Shown here: piece after piece, positions 12,872 to 26,751 of the stretch
Numbering within the stretch: position 1 is the stretch's first letter
Layout: each line of letters opens with the position of its first letter
Assembly: GCA_037783415.1 (NCBI GenBank)
Contig: JAZGTN010000151.1
Coordinates: forward strand, 1-64,000
Source of the DNA: Leptasterias polaris
Taxonomy: Eukaryota; Echinodermata; Asteroidea; Forcipulatida; Asteriidae
Direction of reading: 5' to 3'
Length of the DNA: 64,000 nt
Translations under genes and position numbers: made by a program
The notes under the pieces: model-generated
What the model was told of the DNA's origin: nothing
Seen by the model: only the letters and a program-made list of their open reading frames with translations
The model's database searches: none

Positions 12872-15016
12872 GGGAGGATATGCTGCTGGGTCAATTTGCC
12901 ACAAAATAAGGGAACTAATCGTTGCTGCAGAAGAGGGGCGTAGTGTGCGCTATCTAAACCTCTCCAGCGCGTGAACGCCTGACACTACCAGCAACGTAAC
13001 TTTTTAATCTTTTTTTAAATATAATATAAGGTATGAGATTTTACTGTGACGCTTTTTTTGTTATTTTATTTATTTATTTATTGTTTATTATTTTCATTTT
13101 TGTCATTTGTTGATGCAACTACGCAATAAAAGTTACATGAAATACTGCAAAAAACATTTTATTGAAGAAACAATTGCAAAAAAAGAAACCCAAAACACTG
13201 TATCAGAATAAGCCATTTGCGAGTTAAATTTGAATAATGTCTGGTACAATGACTAGTTTAGTCACAAGTTACCGCTTAAATTTGAATTCCTCAGACTATC
13301 GAGACAGTTGCTATGTCACATGGTTCGGGGCAAGCTTTTGCATAGCAACCTCCAGATGAGCAAACCCTGGTACCATTGTGTCATACACATCCATTCAGAA
13401 TTGTGTATGGGTGTTCACCGTCTCTTACGTAACTAAGCAAAAGCTTGCCCCTAATCATGTGACATAGCAACTGTCTCGATAGTCTGAGGAATTCAAATTT
13501 AAGCGGTAACTTGTGACTAAACAAGTCATTGTACCAGACATTATTCAAATGTAACTCGCAAATGGCTTATTAGTTGCGATGATCGTAACCCTCTCTAGTA
13601 TTTTAAAATAATTGGTGACTGTATGCATGTGACTGCGGTTTCATTGTTGGGGCTGGACTTGTACACATGCATATAGAGCCACGCAGTGCAGGGGAGACTT
13701 GATAAATTTAGGCTTTTAAAGTTGGCCCTATTTTACTTGGCAAGTGGACTCTGCTGGAGAAGTGGGCAAGTGGGAGTGCATTTAGTTGGGTGCTCAAGAC
13801 AGGAAAGGAAATGCTGTGACTCGGTCGCCACACCATGATGGGAACTAGATATCAGCCGGTCAGTCCGTGAAACCGGACTCGCGGCGCTTTATAAGCATGA
13901 CATGTCACCCCGTAATTTTTACATTGTTTACCCAAGCCGTATTTTTTGTTTTTTTCATCTGTACGAAAAACACAAATCAGAATAATGCAACATAATTTGT
14001 TGGTTTAATTGCCGCGTAGCATTTAATTTTCTTTTCCGTTGCAATTAATATATAATTTTTATTTATTAATTTTTTGGGTAGGGAAATTTTTCAAGATTGA
14101 TGCCCGGACGTAGGGAAACCTTCACCGGCGTTGAGGTGTTTTCACTTGGAAGGAAACAAACTATAGACGGGCCTTGGACTCCCCACTAAATAAACTCCCA
14201 TAGGAACCAATGCTAAAAATCGTGTAAGTCTCCGGACAACTATTAACTTCAGAATTCTTTTCAATTTTTGGCAGGTCAGCCGTTTGGAATTTTTTCTAGC
14301 GACCCCAGAAAAAAACACACCAGAAAATGAAATTTTCCCTAAACCGACTTGCTGCCAGTTTTCGTGAAGCACTTCTCCACTTCCCCGGTCAAATAGGGCC
14401 AACTTTAACGCCTAAATTGATCAAGTCTCCTCAAAAGTTGAAGCACAGAACCCCCAGGTTGTGATAGATTCTTATATTTACGCAATCTATTAATAGCATG
14501 ACCCCCAAAACGTTCTAATTCAAAATAATTATACCGTTTATTGGGTGTTTTTTTTATTTATTATTTTTTATTTTATTTATTTATTTTTTTTTTTGGGGGG
14601 GGGGTCTCAACTTTTAAGATTAATCTTTTTTGTTTTTGGTTTGCTTCATTTATTGAATTGTTTATTTCATTGATTTGCTTATATATTTCTTCTTCCTTTT
14701 TCATTTTGTTAATTTTTGAGTCTCCATTCAGTATAGATACATGTTGCCGTCTGTTGTTTTCTCCCAGTCTGGTTGGGTGCACTCGTATGGCTATACATTG
14801 TAAACTCACGGGTAAAAGTACCAACACCTTACTAGCGCAGTGGGATAAGGTGCTGGGACTGTCTCAACACTTGGACCACGCGATCCGGGTTCGAATGCCG
14901 TCTGCACTAATATAGGTTCAAGGCCTTTTGCTGCCTGTGGCAACAGTGTGATTGGGATCTGCCTTGCTTCCTCCCCTAAAGTGGTCAGGGCCCTAGTGGC
15001 TAGGCAGGGGAGACAG
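12872..15016 (+). repeat. Macrosatellite unit 7
   Basis: 2145 bp, T11/G10 tract, the most T-rich version. It has G-to-T at 13059, shared with units 10 and 12. Confidence 0.95.
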
Positions 15017-17161
15017 GGGAGGATATGCTGCTGGGTCAATTTGCCACAAAATAAGGGAACTAATCGTTGCTGCAGAAGAGGGGCGTAGTGTGCGCTATCT
15101 AAACCTCTCCAGCGCGTGAACGCCTGACACTACCAGCAACGTAACTTTGTAATCTTTTTTTAAATATAATATAAGGTATGAGATTTTACTGTGACGCTTT
15201 TTTGGTTATTTTATTTATTTATTTATTGTTTATTATTTTCATTTTTGTCATTTGTTGATGCAACTACGCAATAAAAGTTACATGAAATACTGCAAAAAAC
15301 ATTTTATTGAAGAAACAATTGCAAAAAAAGAAACCCAAAACACTGTATCAGAATAAGCCATTTGCGAGTTAAATTTGAATAATGTCTGGTACAATGACTA
15401 GTTTAGTCACAAGTTACCGCTTAAATTTGAATTCCTCAGACTATCGAGACAGTTGCTATGTCACATGGTTCGGGGCAAGCTTTTGCATAGCAACCTCCAG
15501 ATGAGCAAACCCTGGTACCATTGTGTCATACACATCCATTCAGAATTGTGTATGGGTGTTCACCGTCTCTTACGTAACTAAGCAAAAGCTTGCCCCTAAT
15601 CATGTGACATAGCAACTGTCTCGATAGTCTGAGGAATTCAAATTTAAGCGGTAACTTGTGACTAAACAAGTCATTGTACCAGACATTATTCAAATGTAAC
15701 TCGCAAATGGCTTATTAGTTGCGATGATCGTAACCCTCTCTAGTATTTTAAAATAATTGGTGACTGTATGCATGTGACTGCGGTTTCATTGTTGGGGCTG
15801 GACTTGTACACATGCATATAGAGCCACGCAGTGCAGGGGAGACTTGATAAATTTAGGCTTTTAAAGTTGGCCCTATTTTACTTGGCAAGTGGACTCTGCT
15901 GGAGAAGTGGGCAAGTGGGAGTGCATTTAGTTGGGTGCTCAAGACAGGAAAGGAAATGCTGTGACTCGGTCGCCACACCATGATGGGAACTAGATATCAG
16001 CCGGTCAGTCCGTGAAACCGGACTCGCGGCGCTTTATAAGCATGACATGTCACCCCGTAATTTTTACATTGTTTACCCAAGCCGTATTTTTTGTTTTTTT
16101 CATCTGTACGAAAAACACAAATCAGAATAATGCAACATAATTTGTTGGTTTAATTGCCGCGTAGCATTTAATTTTCTTTTCCGTTGCAATTAATATATAA
16201 TTTTTATTTATTAATTTTTTGGGTAGGGAAATTTTTCAAGATTGATGCCCGGACGTAGGGAAACCTTCACCGGCGTTGAGGTGTTTTCACTTGGAAGGAA
16301 ACAAACTATAGACGGGCCTTGGACTCCCCACTAAATAAACTCCCATAGGAACCAATGCTAAAAATCGTGTAAGTCTCCGGACAACTATTAACTTCAGAAT
16401 TCTTTTCAATTTTTGGCAGGTCAGCCGTTTGGAATTTTTTCTAGCGACCCCAGAAAAAAACACACCAGAAAATGAAATTTTCCCTAAACCGACTTGCTGC
16501 CAGTTTTCGGGAAGCACTTCTCCACTTCCCCGGTCAAATAGGGCCAACTTTAACGCCTAAATTGATCAAGTCTCCTCAAAAGTTGAAGCACAGAACCCCC
16601 AGGTTGTGATAGATTCTTATATTTACGCAATCTATTAATAGCATGACCCCCAAAACGTTCTAATTCAAAATAATTATACCGTTTATTGGGTGTTTTTTTT
16701 ATTTATTATTTTTTATTTTATTTATTTATTTTTTTTTGGGGGGGGGGGGTCTCAACTTTTAAGATTAATCTTTTTTGTTTTTGGTTTGCTTCATTTATTG
16801 AATTGTTTATTTCATTGATTTGCTTATATATTTCTTCTTCCTTTTTCATTTTGTTAATTTTTGAGTCTCCATTCAGTATAGATACATGTTGCCGTCTGTT
16901 GTTTTCTCCCAGTCTGGTTGGGTGCACTCGTATGGCTATACATTGTAAACTCACGGGTAAAAGTACCAACACCTTACTAGCGCAGTGGGATAAGGTGCTG
17001 GGACTGTCTCAACACTTGGACCACGCGATCCGGGTTCGAATGCCGTCTGCACTAATATAGGTTCAAGGCCTTTTGCTGCCTGTGGCAACAGTGTGATTGG
17101 GATCTGCCTTGCTTCCTCCCCTAAAGTGGTCAGGGCCCTAGTGGCTAGGCAGGGGAGACAG
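15017..17161 (+). repeat. Macrosatellite unit 8
   Basis: 2145 bp, T9/G12 tract. It has two private T-to-G changes, at 15149 and 16510, making it the most diverged unit. Confidence 0.95.
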
Positions 17162-19306
17162 GGGAGGATATGCTGCTGGGTCAATTTGCCACAAAATAAG
17201 GGAACTAATCGTTGCTGCAGAAGAGGGGCGTAGTGTGCGCTATCTAAACCTCTCCAGCGCGTGAACGCCTGACACTACCAGCAACGTAACTTTTTAATCT
17301 TTTTTTAAATATAATATAAGGTATGAGATTTTACTGTGACGCTTTTTTGGTTATTTTATTTATTTATTTATTGTTTATTATTTTCATTTTTGTCATTTGT
17401 TGATGCAACTACGCAATAAAAGTTACATGAAATACTGCAAAAAACATTTTATTGAAGAAACAATTGCAAAAAAAGAAACCCAAAACACTGTATCAGAATA
17501 AGCCATTTGCGAGTTAAATTTGAATAATGTCTGGTACAATGACTAGTTTAGTCACAAGTTACCGCTTAAATTTGAATTCCTTAGACTATCGAGACAGTTG
17601 CTATGTCACATGGTTCGGGGCAAGCTTTTGCATAGCAACCTCCAGATGAGCAAACCCTGGTACCATTGTGTCATACACATCCATTCAGAATTGTGTATGG
17701 GTGTTCACCGTCTCTTACGTAACTAAGCAAAAGCTTGCCCCTAATCATGTGACATAGCAACTGTCTCGATAGTCTGAGGAATTCAAATTTAAGCGGTAAC
17801 TTGTGACTAAACAAGTCATTGTACCAGACATTATTCAAATGTAACTCGCAAATGGCTTATTAGTTGCGATGATCGTAACCCTCTCTAGTATTTTAAAATA
17901 ATTGGTGACTGTATGCATGTGACTGCGGTTTCATTGTTGGGGCTGGACTTGTACACATGCATATAGAGCCACGCAGTGCAGGGGAGACTTGATAAATTTA
18001 GGCTTTTAAAGTTGGCCCTATTTTACTTGGCAAGTGGACTCTGCTGGAGAAGTGGGCAAGTGGGAGTGCATTTAGTTGGGTGCTCAAGACAGGAAAGGAA
18101 ATGCTGTGACTCGGTCGCCACACCATGATGGGAACTAGATATCAGCCGGTCAGTCCGTGAAACCGGACTCGCGGCGCTTTATAAGCATGACATGTCACCC
18201 CGTAATTTTTACATTGTTTACCCAAGCCGTATTTTTTGTTTTTTTCATCTGTACGAAAAACACAAATCAGAATAATGCAACATAATTTGTTGGTTTAATT
18301 GCCGCGTAGCATTTAATTTTCTTTTCCGTTGCAATTAATATATAATTTTTATTTATTAATTTTTTGGGTAGGGAAATTTTTCAAGATTGATGCCCGGACG
18401 TAGGGAAACCTTCACCGGCGTTGAGGTGTTTTCACTTGGAAGGAAACAAACTATAGACGGGCCTTGGACTCCCCACTAAATAAACTCCCATAGGAACCAA
18501 TGCTAAAAATCGTGTAAGTCTCCGGACAACTATTAACTTCAGAATTCTTTTCAATTTTTGGCAGGTCAGCCGTTTGGAATTTTTTCTAGCGACCCCAGAA
18601 AAAAACACACCAGAAAATGAAATTTTCCCTAAACCGACTTGCTGCCAGTTTTCGTGAAGCACTTCTCCACTTCCCCGGTCAAATAGGGCCAACTTTAACG
18701 CCTAAATTGATCAAGTCTCCTCAAAAGTTGAAGCACAGAACCCCCAGGTTGTGATAGATTCTTATATTTACGCAATCTATTAATAGCATGACCCCCAAAA
18801 CGTTCTAATTCAAAATAATTATACCGTTTATTGGGTGTTTTTTTTATTTATTATTTTTTATTTTATTTATTTATTTTTTTTTTGGGGGGGGGGGTCTCAA
18901 CTTTTAAGATTAATCTTTTTTGTTTTTGGTTTGCTTCATTTATTGAATTGTTTATTTCATTGATTTGCTTATATATTTCTTCTTCCTTTTTCATTTTGTT
19001 AATTTTTGAGTCTCCATTCAGTATAGATACATGTTGCCGTCTGTTGTTTTCTCCCAGTCTGGTTGGGTGCACTCGTATGGCTATACATTGTAAACTCACG
19101 GGTAAAAGTACCAACACCTTACTAGCGCAGTGGGATAAGGTGCTGGGACTGTCTCAACACTTGGACCACGCGATCCGGGTTCGAATGCCGTCTGCACTAA
19201 TATAGGTTCAAGGCCTTTTGCTGCCTGTGGCAACAGTGTGATTGGGATCTGCCTTGCTTCCTCCCCTAAAGTGGTCAGGGCCCTAGTGGCTAGGCAGGGG
19301 AGACAG
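17162..19306 (+). repeat. Macrosatellite unit 9
   Basis: 2145 bp, T10/G11 tract. It has a private C-to-T at 17582, inside the left arm of the palindrome. Confidence 0.95.
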
Positions 19307-21452
19307 GGGAGGATATGCTGCTGGGTCAATTTGCCACAAAATAAGGGAACTAATCGTTGCTGCAGAAGAGGGGCGTAGTGTGCGCTATCTAAACCTCTCC
19401 AGCGCGTGAACGCCTGACACTACCAGCAACGTAACTTTTTAATCTTTTTTTAAATATAATATAAGGTATGAGATTTTACTGTGACGCTTTTTTTGTTATT
19501 TTATTTATTTATTTATTGTTTATTATTTTCATTTTTGTCATTTGTTGATGCAACTACGCAATAAAAGTTACATGAAATACTGCAAAAAACATTTTATTGA
19601 AGAAACAATTGCAAAAAAAGAAACCCAAAACACTGTATCAGAATAAGCCATTTGCGAGTTAAATTTGAATAATGTCTGGTACAATGACTAGTTTAGTCAC
19701 AAGTTACCGCTTAAATTTGAATTCCTCAGACTATCGAGACAGTTGCTATGTCACATGGTTCGGGGCAAGCTTTTGCATAGCAACCTCCAGATGAGCAAAC
19801 CCTGGTACCATTGTGTCATACACATCCATTCAGAATTGTGTATGGGTGTTCACCGTCTCTTACGTAACTAAGCAAAAGCTTGCCCCTAATCATGTGACAT
19901 AGCAACTGTCTCGATAGTCTGAGGAATTCAAATTTAAGCGGTAACTTGTGACTAAACAAGTCATTGTACCAGACATTATTCAAATGTAACTCGCAAATGG
20001 CTTATTAGTTGCGATGATCGTAACCCTCTCTAGTATTTTAAAATAATTGGTGACTGTATGCATGTGACTGCGGTTTCATTGTTGGGGCTGGACTTGTACA
20101 CATGCATATAGAGCCACGCAGTGCAGGGGAGACTTGATAAATTTAGGCTTTTAAAGTTGGCCCTATTTTACTTGGCAAGTGGACTCTGCTGGAGAAGTGG
20201 GCAAGTGGGAGTGCATTTAGTTGGGTGCTCAAGACAGGAAAGGAAATGCTGTGACTCGGTCGCCACACCATGATGGGAACTAGATATCAGCCGGTCAGTC
20301 CGTGAAACCGGACTCGCGGCGCTTTATAAGCATGACATGTCACCCCGTAATTTTTACATTGTTTACCCAAGCCGTATTTTTTGTTTTTTTCATCTGTACG
20401 AAAAACACAAATCAGAATAATGCAACATAATTTGTTGGTTTAATTGCCGCGTAGCATTTAATTTTCTTTTCCGTTGCAATTAATATATAATTTTTATTTA
20501 TTAATTTTTTGGGTAGGGAAATTTTTCAAGATTGATGCCCGGACGTAGGGAAACCTTCACCGGCGTTGAGGTGTTTTCACTTGGAAGGAAACAAACTATA
20601 GACGGGCCTTGGACTCCCCACTAAATAAACTCCCATAGGAACCAATGCTAAAAATCGTGTAAGTCTCCGGACAACTATTAACTTCAGAATTCTTTTCAAT
20701 TTTTGGCAGGTCAGCCGTTTGGAATTTTTTCTAGCGACCCCAGAAAAAAACACACCAGAAAATGAAATTTTCCCTAAACCGACTTGCTGCCAGTTTTCGT
20801 GAAGCACTTCTCCACTTCCCCGGTCAAATAGGGCCAACTTTAACGCCTAAATTGATCAAGTCTCCTCAAAAGTTGAAGCACAGAACCCCCAGGTTGTGAT
20901 AGATTCTTATATTTACGCAATCTATTAATAGCATGACCCCCAAAACGTTCTAATTCAAAATAATTATACCGTTCATTGGGTGTTTTTTTTATTTATTATT
21001 TTTTATTTTATTTATTTATTTTTTTTTGGGGGGGGGGGGGTCTCAACTTTTAAGATTAATCTTTTTTGTTTTTGGTTTGCTTCATTTATTGAATTGTTTA
21101 TTTCATTGATTTGCTTATATATTTCTTCTTCCTTTTTCATTTTGTTAATTTTTGAGTCTCCATTCAGTATAGATACATGTTGCCGTCTGTTGTTTTCTCC
21201 CAGTCTGGTTGGGTGCACTCGTATGGCTATACATTGTAAACTCACGGGTAAAAGTACCAACACCTTACTAGCGCAGTGGGATAAGGTGCTGGGACTGTCT
21301 CAACACTTGGACCACGCGATCCGGGTTCGAATGCCGTCTGCACTAATATAGGTTCAAGGCCTTTTGCTGCCTGTGGCAACAGTGTGATTGGGATCTGCCT
21401 TGCTTCCTCCCCTAAAGTGGTCAGGGCCCTAGTGGCTAGGCAGGGGAGACAG
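19307..21452 (+). repeat. Macrosatellite unit 10
   Basis: 2146 bp, T9/G13 tract. It has the shared G-to-T at 19494 and a private T-to-C at 20974. Confidence 0.95.
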
Positions 21453-23598
21453 GGGAGGATATGCTGCTGGGTCAATTTGCCACAAAATAAGGGAACTAAT
21501 CGTTGCTGCAGAAGAGGGGCGTAGTGTGCGCTATCTAAACCTCTCCAGCGCGTGAACGCCTGACACTACCAGCAACGTAACTTTTTAATCTTTTTTTAAA
21601 TATAATATAAGGTATGAGATTTTACTGTGACGCTTTTTTGGTTATTTTATTTATTTATTTATTGTTTATTATTTTCATTTTTGTCATTTGTTGATGCAAC
21701 TACGCAATAAAAGTTACATGAAATACTGCAAAAAACATTTTATTGAAGAAACAATTGCAAAAAAAGAAACCCAAAACACTGTATCAGAATAAGCCATTTG
21801 CGAGTTAAATTTGAATAATGTCTGGTACAATGACTAGTTTAGTCACAAGTTACCGCTTAAATTTGAATTCCTCAGACTATCGAGACAGTTGCTATGTCAC
21901 ATGGTTCGGGGCAAGCTTTTGCATAGCAACCTCCAGATGAGCAAACCCTGGTACCATTGTGTCATACACATCCATTCAGAATTGTGTATGGGTGTTCACC
22001 GTCTCTTACGTAACTAAGCAAAAGCTTGCCCCTAATCATGTGACATAGCAACTGTCTCGATAGTCTGAGGAATTCAAATTTAAGCGGTAACTTGTGACTA
22101 AACAAGTCATTGTACCAGACATTATTCAAATGTAACTCGCAAATGGCTTATTAGTTGCGATGATCGTAACCCTCTCTAGTATTTTAAAATAATTGGTGAC
22201 TGTATGCATGTGACTGCGGTTTCATTGTTGGGGCTGGACTTGTACACATGCATATAGAGCCACGCAGTGCAGGGGAGACTTGATAAATTTAGGCTTTTAA
22301 AGTTGGCCCTATTTTACTTGGCAAGTGGACTCTGCTGGAGAAGTGGGCAAGTGGGAGTGCATTTAGTTGGGTGCTCAAGACAGGAAAGGAAATGCTGTGA
22401 CTCGGTCGCCACACCATGATGGGAACTAGATATCAGCCGGTCAGTCCGTGAAACCGGACTCGCGGCGCTTTATAAGCATGACATGTCACCCCGTAATTTT
22501 TACATTGTTTACCCAAGCCGTATTTTTTGTTTTTTTCATCTGTACGAAAAACACAAATCAGAATAATGCAACATAATTTGTTGGTTTAATTGCCGCGTAG
22601 CATTTAATTTTCTTTTCCGTTGCAATTAATATATAATTTTTATTTATTAATTTTTTGGGTAGGGAAATTTTTCAAGATTGATGCCCGGACGTAGGGAAAC
22701 CTTCACCGGCGTTGAGGTGTTTTCACTTGGAAGGAAACAAACTATAGACGGGCCTTGGACTCCCCACTAAATAAACTCCCATAGGAACCAATGCTAAAAA
22801 TCGTGTAAGTCTCCGGACAACTATTAACTTCAGAATTCTTTTCAATTTTTGGCAGGTCAGCCGTTTGGAATTTTTTCTAGCGACCCCAGAAAAAAACACA
22901 CCAGAAAATGAAATTTTCCCTAAACCGACTTGCTGCCAGTTTTCGTGAAGCACTTCTCCACTTCCCCGGTCAAATAGGGCCAACTTTAACGCCTAAATTG
23001 ATCAAGTCTCCTCAAAAGTTGAAGCACAGAACCCCCAGGTTGTGATAGATTCTTATATTTACGCAATCTATTAATAGCATGACCCCCAAAACGTTCTAAT
23101 TCAAAATAATTATACCGTTTATTGGGTGTTTTTTTTATTTATTATTTTTTATTTTATTTATTTATTTTTTTTTGGGGGGGGGGGGGTCTCAACTTTTAAG
23201 ATTAATCTTTTTTGTTTTTGGTTTGCTTCATTTATTGAATTGTTTATTTCATTGATTTGCTTATATATTTCTTCTTCCTTTTTCATTTTGTTAATTTTTG
23301 AGTCTCCATTCAGTATAGATACATGTTGCCGTCTGTTGTTTTCTCCCAGTCTGGTTGGGTGCACTCGTATGGCTATACATTGTAAACTCACGGGTAAAAG
23401 TACCAACACCTTACTAGCGCAGTGGGATAAGGTGCTGGGACTGTCTCAACACTTGGACCACGCGATCCGGGTTCGAATGCCGTCTGCACTAATATAGGTT
23501 CAAGGCCTTTTGCTGCCTGTGGCAACAGTGTGATTGGGATCTGCCTTGCTTCCTCCCCTAAAGTGGTCAGGGCCCTAGTGGCTAGGCAGGGGAGACAG
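21453..23598 (+). repeat. Macrosatellite unit 11
   Basis: 2146 bp, T9/G13 tract. I noticed no substitution. Confidence 0.95.
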
Positions 23599-25255
23599 GG
23601 GAGGATATGCTGCTGGGTCAATTTGCCACAAAATAAGGGAACTAATCGTTGCTGCAGAAGAGGGGCGTAGTGTGCGCTATCTAAACCTCTCCAGCGCGTG
23701 AACGCCTGACACTACCAGCAACGTAACTTTTTAATCTTTTTTTAAATATAATATAAGGTATGAGATTTTACTGTGACGCTTTTTTTGTTATTTTATTTAT
23801 TTATTTATTGTTTATTATTTTCATTTTTGTCATTTGTTGATGCAACTACGCAATAAAAGTTACATGAAATACTGCAAAAAACATTTTATTGAAGAAACAA
23901 TTGCAAAAAAAGAAACCCAAAACACTGTATCAGAATAAGCCATTTGCGAGTTAAATTTGAATAATGTCTGGTACAATGACTAGTTTAGTCACAAGTTACC
24001 GCTTAAATTTGAATTCCTCAGACTATCGAGACAGTTGCTATGTCACATGGTTCGGGGCAAGCTTTTGCATAGCAACCTCCAGATGAGCAAACCCTGGTAC
24101 CATTGTGTCATACACATCCATTCAGAATTGTGTATGGGTGTTCACCGTCTCTTACGTAACTAAGCAAAAGCTTGCCCCTAATCATGTGACATAGCAACTG
24201 TCTCGATAGTCTGAGGAATTCAAATTTAAGCGGTAACTTGTGACTAAACAAGTCATTGTACCAGACATTATTCAAATGTAACTCGCAAATGGCTTATTAG
24301 TTGCGATGATCGTAACCCTCTCTAGTATTTTAAAATAATTGGTGACTGTATGCATGTGACTGCGGTTTCATTGTTGGGGCTGGACTTGTACACATGCATA
24401 TAGAGCCACGCAGTGCAGGGGAGACTTGATAAATTTAGGCTTTTAAAGTTGGCCCTATTTTACTTGGCAAGTGGACTCTGCTGGAGAAGTGGGCAAGTGG
24501 GAGTGCATTTAGTTGGGTGCTCAAGACAGGAAAGGAAATGCTGTGACTCGGTCGCCACACCATGATGGGAACTAGATATCAGCCGGTCAGTCCGTGAAAC
24601 CGGACTCGCGGCGCTTTATAAGCATGACATGTCACCCCGTAATTTTTACATTGTTTACCCAAGCCGTATTTTTTGTTTTTTTCATCTGTACGAAAAACAC
24701 AAATCAGAATAATGCAACATAATTTGTTGGTTTAATTGCCGCGTAGCATTTAATTTTCTTTTCCGTTGCAATTAATATATAATTTTTATTTATTAATTTT
24801 TTGGGTAGGGAAATTTTTCAAGATTGATGCCCGGACGTAGGGAAACCTTCACCGGCGTTGAGGTGTTTTCACTTGGAAGGAAACAAACTATAGACGGGCC
24901 TTGGACTCCCCACTAAATAAACTCCCATAGGAACCAATGCTAAAAATCGTGTAAGTCTCCGGACAACTATTAACTTCAGAATTCTTTTCAATTTTTGGCA
25001 GGTCAGCCGTTTGGAATTTTTTCTAGCGACCCCAGAAAAAAACACACCAGAAAATGAAATTTTCCCTAAACCGACTTGCTGCCAGTTTTCGTGAAGCACT
25101 TCTCCACTTCCCCGGTCAAATAGGGCCAACTTTAACGCCTAAATTGATCAAGTCTCCTCAAAAGTTGAAGCACAGAACCCCCAGGTTGTGATAGATTCTT
25201 ATATTTACGCAATCTATTAATAGCATGACCCCCAAAACGTTCTAATTCAAAATAA
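23599..25255 (+). repeat. Macrosatellite unit 12, truncated at its right end
   Basis: This copy matches the unit through offset 1657 and then changes abruptly to unrelated sequence after AATTCAAAATAA. It lacks the T/G tract and the tRNA-like module (offsets 1658-2145). It has the shared G-to-T at 23786. This is the right edge of the array. Confidence 0.95.
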
Positions 25256-26599
25256 ACTGTGGGTTTACAAATTATGATAAGTAGCTTGGTGCATGAATTC
25301 TGGCTTATTTAGTGTGGTGCGCCCATGGACAGGTTCAAAATCCACGCAAGGTGGCGGTATGTAGCTCAAGCGGTCAGCTTCATACAAGCGGCGGGTTGGT
25401 GGTGTTCTGGAATTGGATTGCCCAACTTATGAGTGAAATTGTTGATTCCGCCTGGGTCCTGTTTTTGTCTGCACTTCCGTCCCCTTATTGCTCTCAAATT
25501 CAATGAAGATGTTTGTATTTTTAGTCGATTTGTTCATGACTGTCTGAAATTAGTTAAACTCACACACAAGAGATTTATAATAAATCTGTTAATATTCTGG
25601 CTCCTATGATGGTCATCGAAGTTGCAATAAAATTTTGAAAGAAAAAGTAACCATGTTGCACAAGATTATGTGCTTTCAGATGCATGAGAAAAGCTTCGTG
25701 CCTGAAGCCTTTTTCAGATCTAAATGTTGAGGTGAAAAGTTACTCTTTCTCTAAATTTACATTACTTTAAAGGGGGGTCGCTCTAAAAAGTTGTATACAA
25801 TATTAACAGCTCTCCCGTGCTCTTTACCATTACCAAGTAAGATTTTATGGCCGTTAATTTGTTGAGTAATTACCAAACCTACACACTCTCTTCAAAGCAA
25901 ATAGTCCACACCCTCAGACAACAACAACACGGTCACAACTTTCAACCTGTGCATGTTACCAAAGTGTTGAGAAAATAGAATTAGCTGTTGCAAAATGCTT
26001 TAATATCAGACATCATTATTTCTCTTCAGGATTGGATTGCTTGGGCAGGTAATATAATGAGAGAGGAATTTCATGTAAATGACAACACTTATTATAATTA
26101 TTCTCACCCTCCCACCTTTTTAATGTTAGAGGATTTCAGAAGAGAAACATAATCAACCTTGTATTCAAAAAGAATTTGCAAAAACTTTTTTAGGGGGGTT
26201 AACATTAGTGATAGTCTGTAAAATTTTGCATGTTTTTGTTTCTTGAATTGTAGCATTAGGGTCTAAACTGAAGGATGATTAAGATATTTATATTTATTTG
26301 TTTATTCATTAAACATTTTGTTAGAAATAATATTTTAATAAACTGTTGTTTTGTCTATGCTTTCTTTGTACTTTTGTATCCTGGCCAGTAAATGAAATGA
26401 AAAAGAAACTGAAACTGAAACTGAAGTAGGATACATTGCTCTAATTACATGCGGATTTTCATCGCGATAAATAAACAACAACCCAAAAATAATTGAGTTT
26501 ATAAACATTAATTTATAAAAAAAGTAGGCGCCCCGTTTTGCGCGTAAAAGTGAAATGAAGACCATTCATTGATTTCAGATGGGTATGTTGCTGCACCTC
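25256..26599. other. Non-coding flank right of the satellite array
   Basis: Single-copy-looking AT-rich DNA. Around 25360-25400 there is a tRNA-like motif (TAGCTCAAGCGGT) suggesting an old SINE remnant. At 26400-26425 there is a short GAAACT repeat. No exon with good splice sites and no conserved frame was recognised on either strand. Confidence 0.5.
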
Positions 26600-26751
26600 T
26601 AAGTGTCACGTGACCAATCATTGAACTGATAACCGCCTCGCACCACTGTGTCGTTCTCGTTGGCCACACGACGTGTTAAGTAATACCAATTCGTAACCAG
26701 ACTACTTTACAAATAAATGAAGCGGAGGTTGTACACGGCGTGTGCGGTAAA
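26600..26751 (+). promoter_or_regulatory. Possible promoter and 5' UTR before the signal-peptide exon
   Basis: This stretch is richer in CpG than its surroundings. It contains a CACGTG E-box-type site followed by CCAAT (TCACGTGACCAAT at about 26608). It lies directly upstream of an ATG that opens a good signal-peptide exon. No TATA box was seen. The assignment rests on composition and position only. Confidence 0.35.

Larger units (their letters stand above)
1..25255. repeat. Composite macrosatellite array, about 2145-bp unit, 11.77 copies
   Basis: Eleven complete head-to-tail units and a partial twelfth share one sequence almost base for base. Taking GGGAGGATATGCTGC as the phase mark, units start at 1, 2146, 4291, 6435, 8581, 10726, 12872, 15017, 17162, 19307, 21453 and 23599. 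Unit lengths are 2144-2146 bp, and every length difference is explained by the T/G homopolymer near offset 1713. The array runs past the left edge of the window, so total copy number is unknown. The short open frames that recur in every unit (77-124 codons) are low-complexity or overlap on both strands and do not look like genes. The near identity implies recent amplification or active homogenisation. I do not recognise the family. Confidence 0.97.

Noticed and set aside
1..25255. CRISPR or other prokaryotic repeat array
   Set aside because: The repeats are 2.1 kb with no spacers, and the surrounding genes are spliced animal genes.
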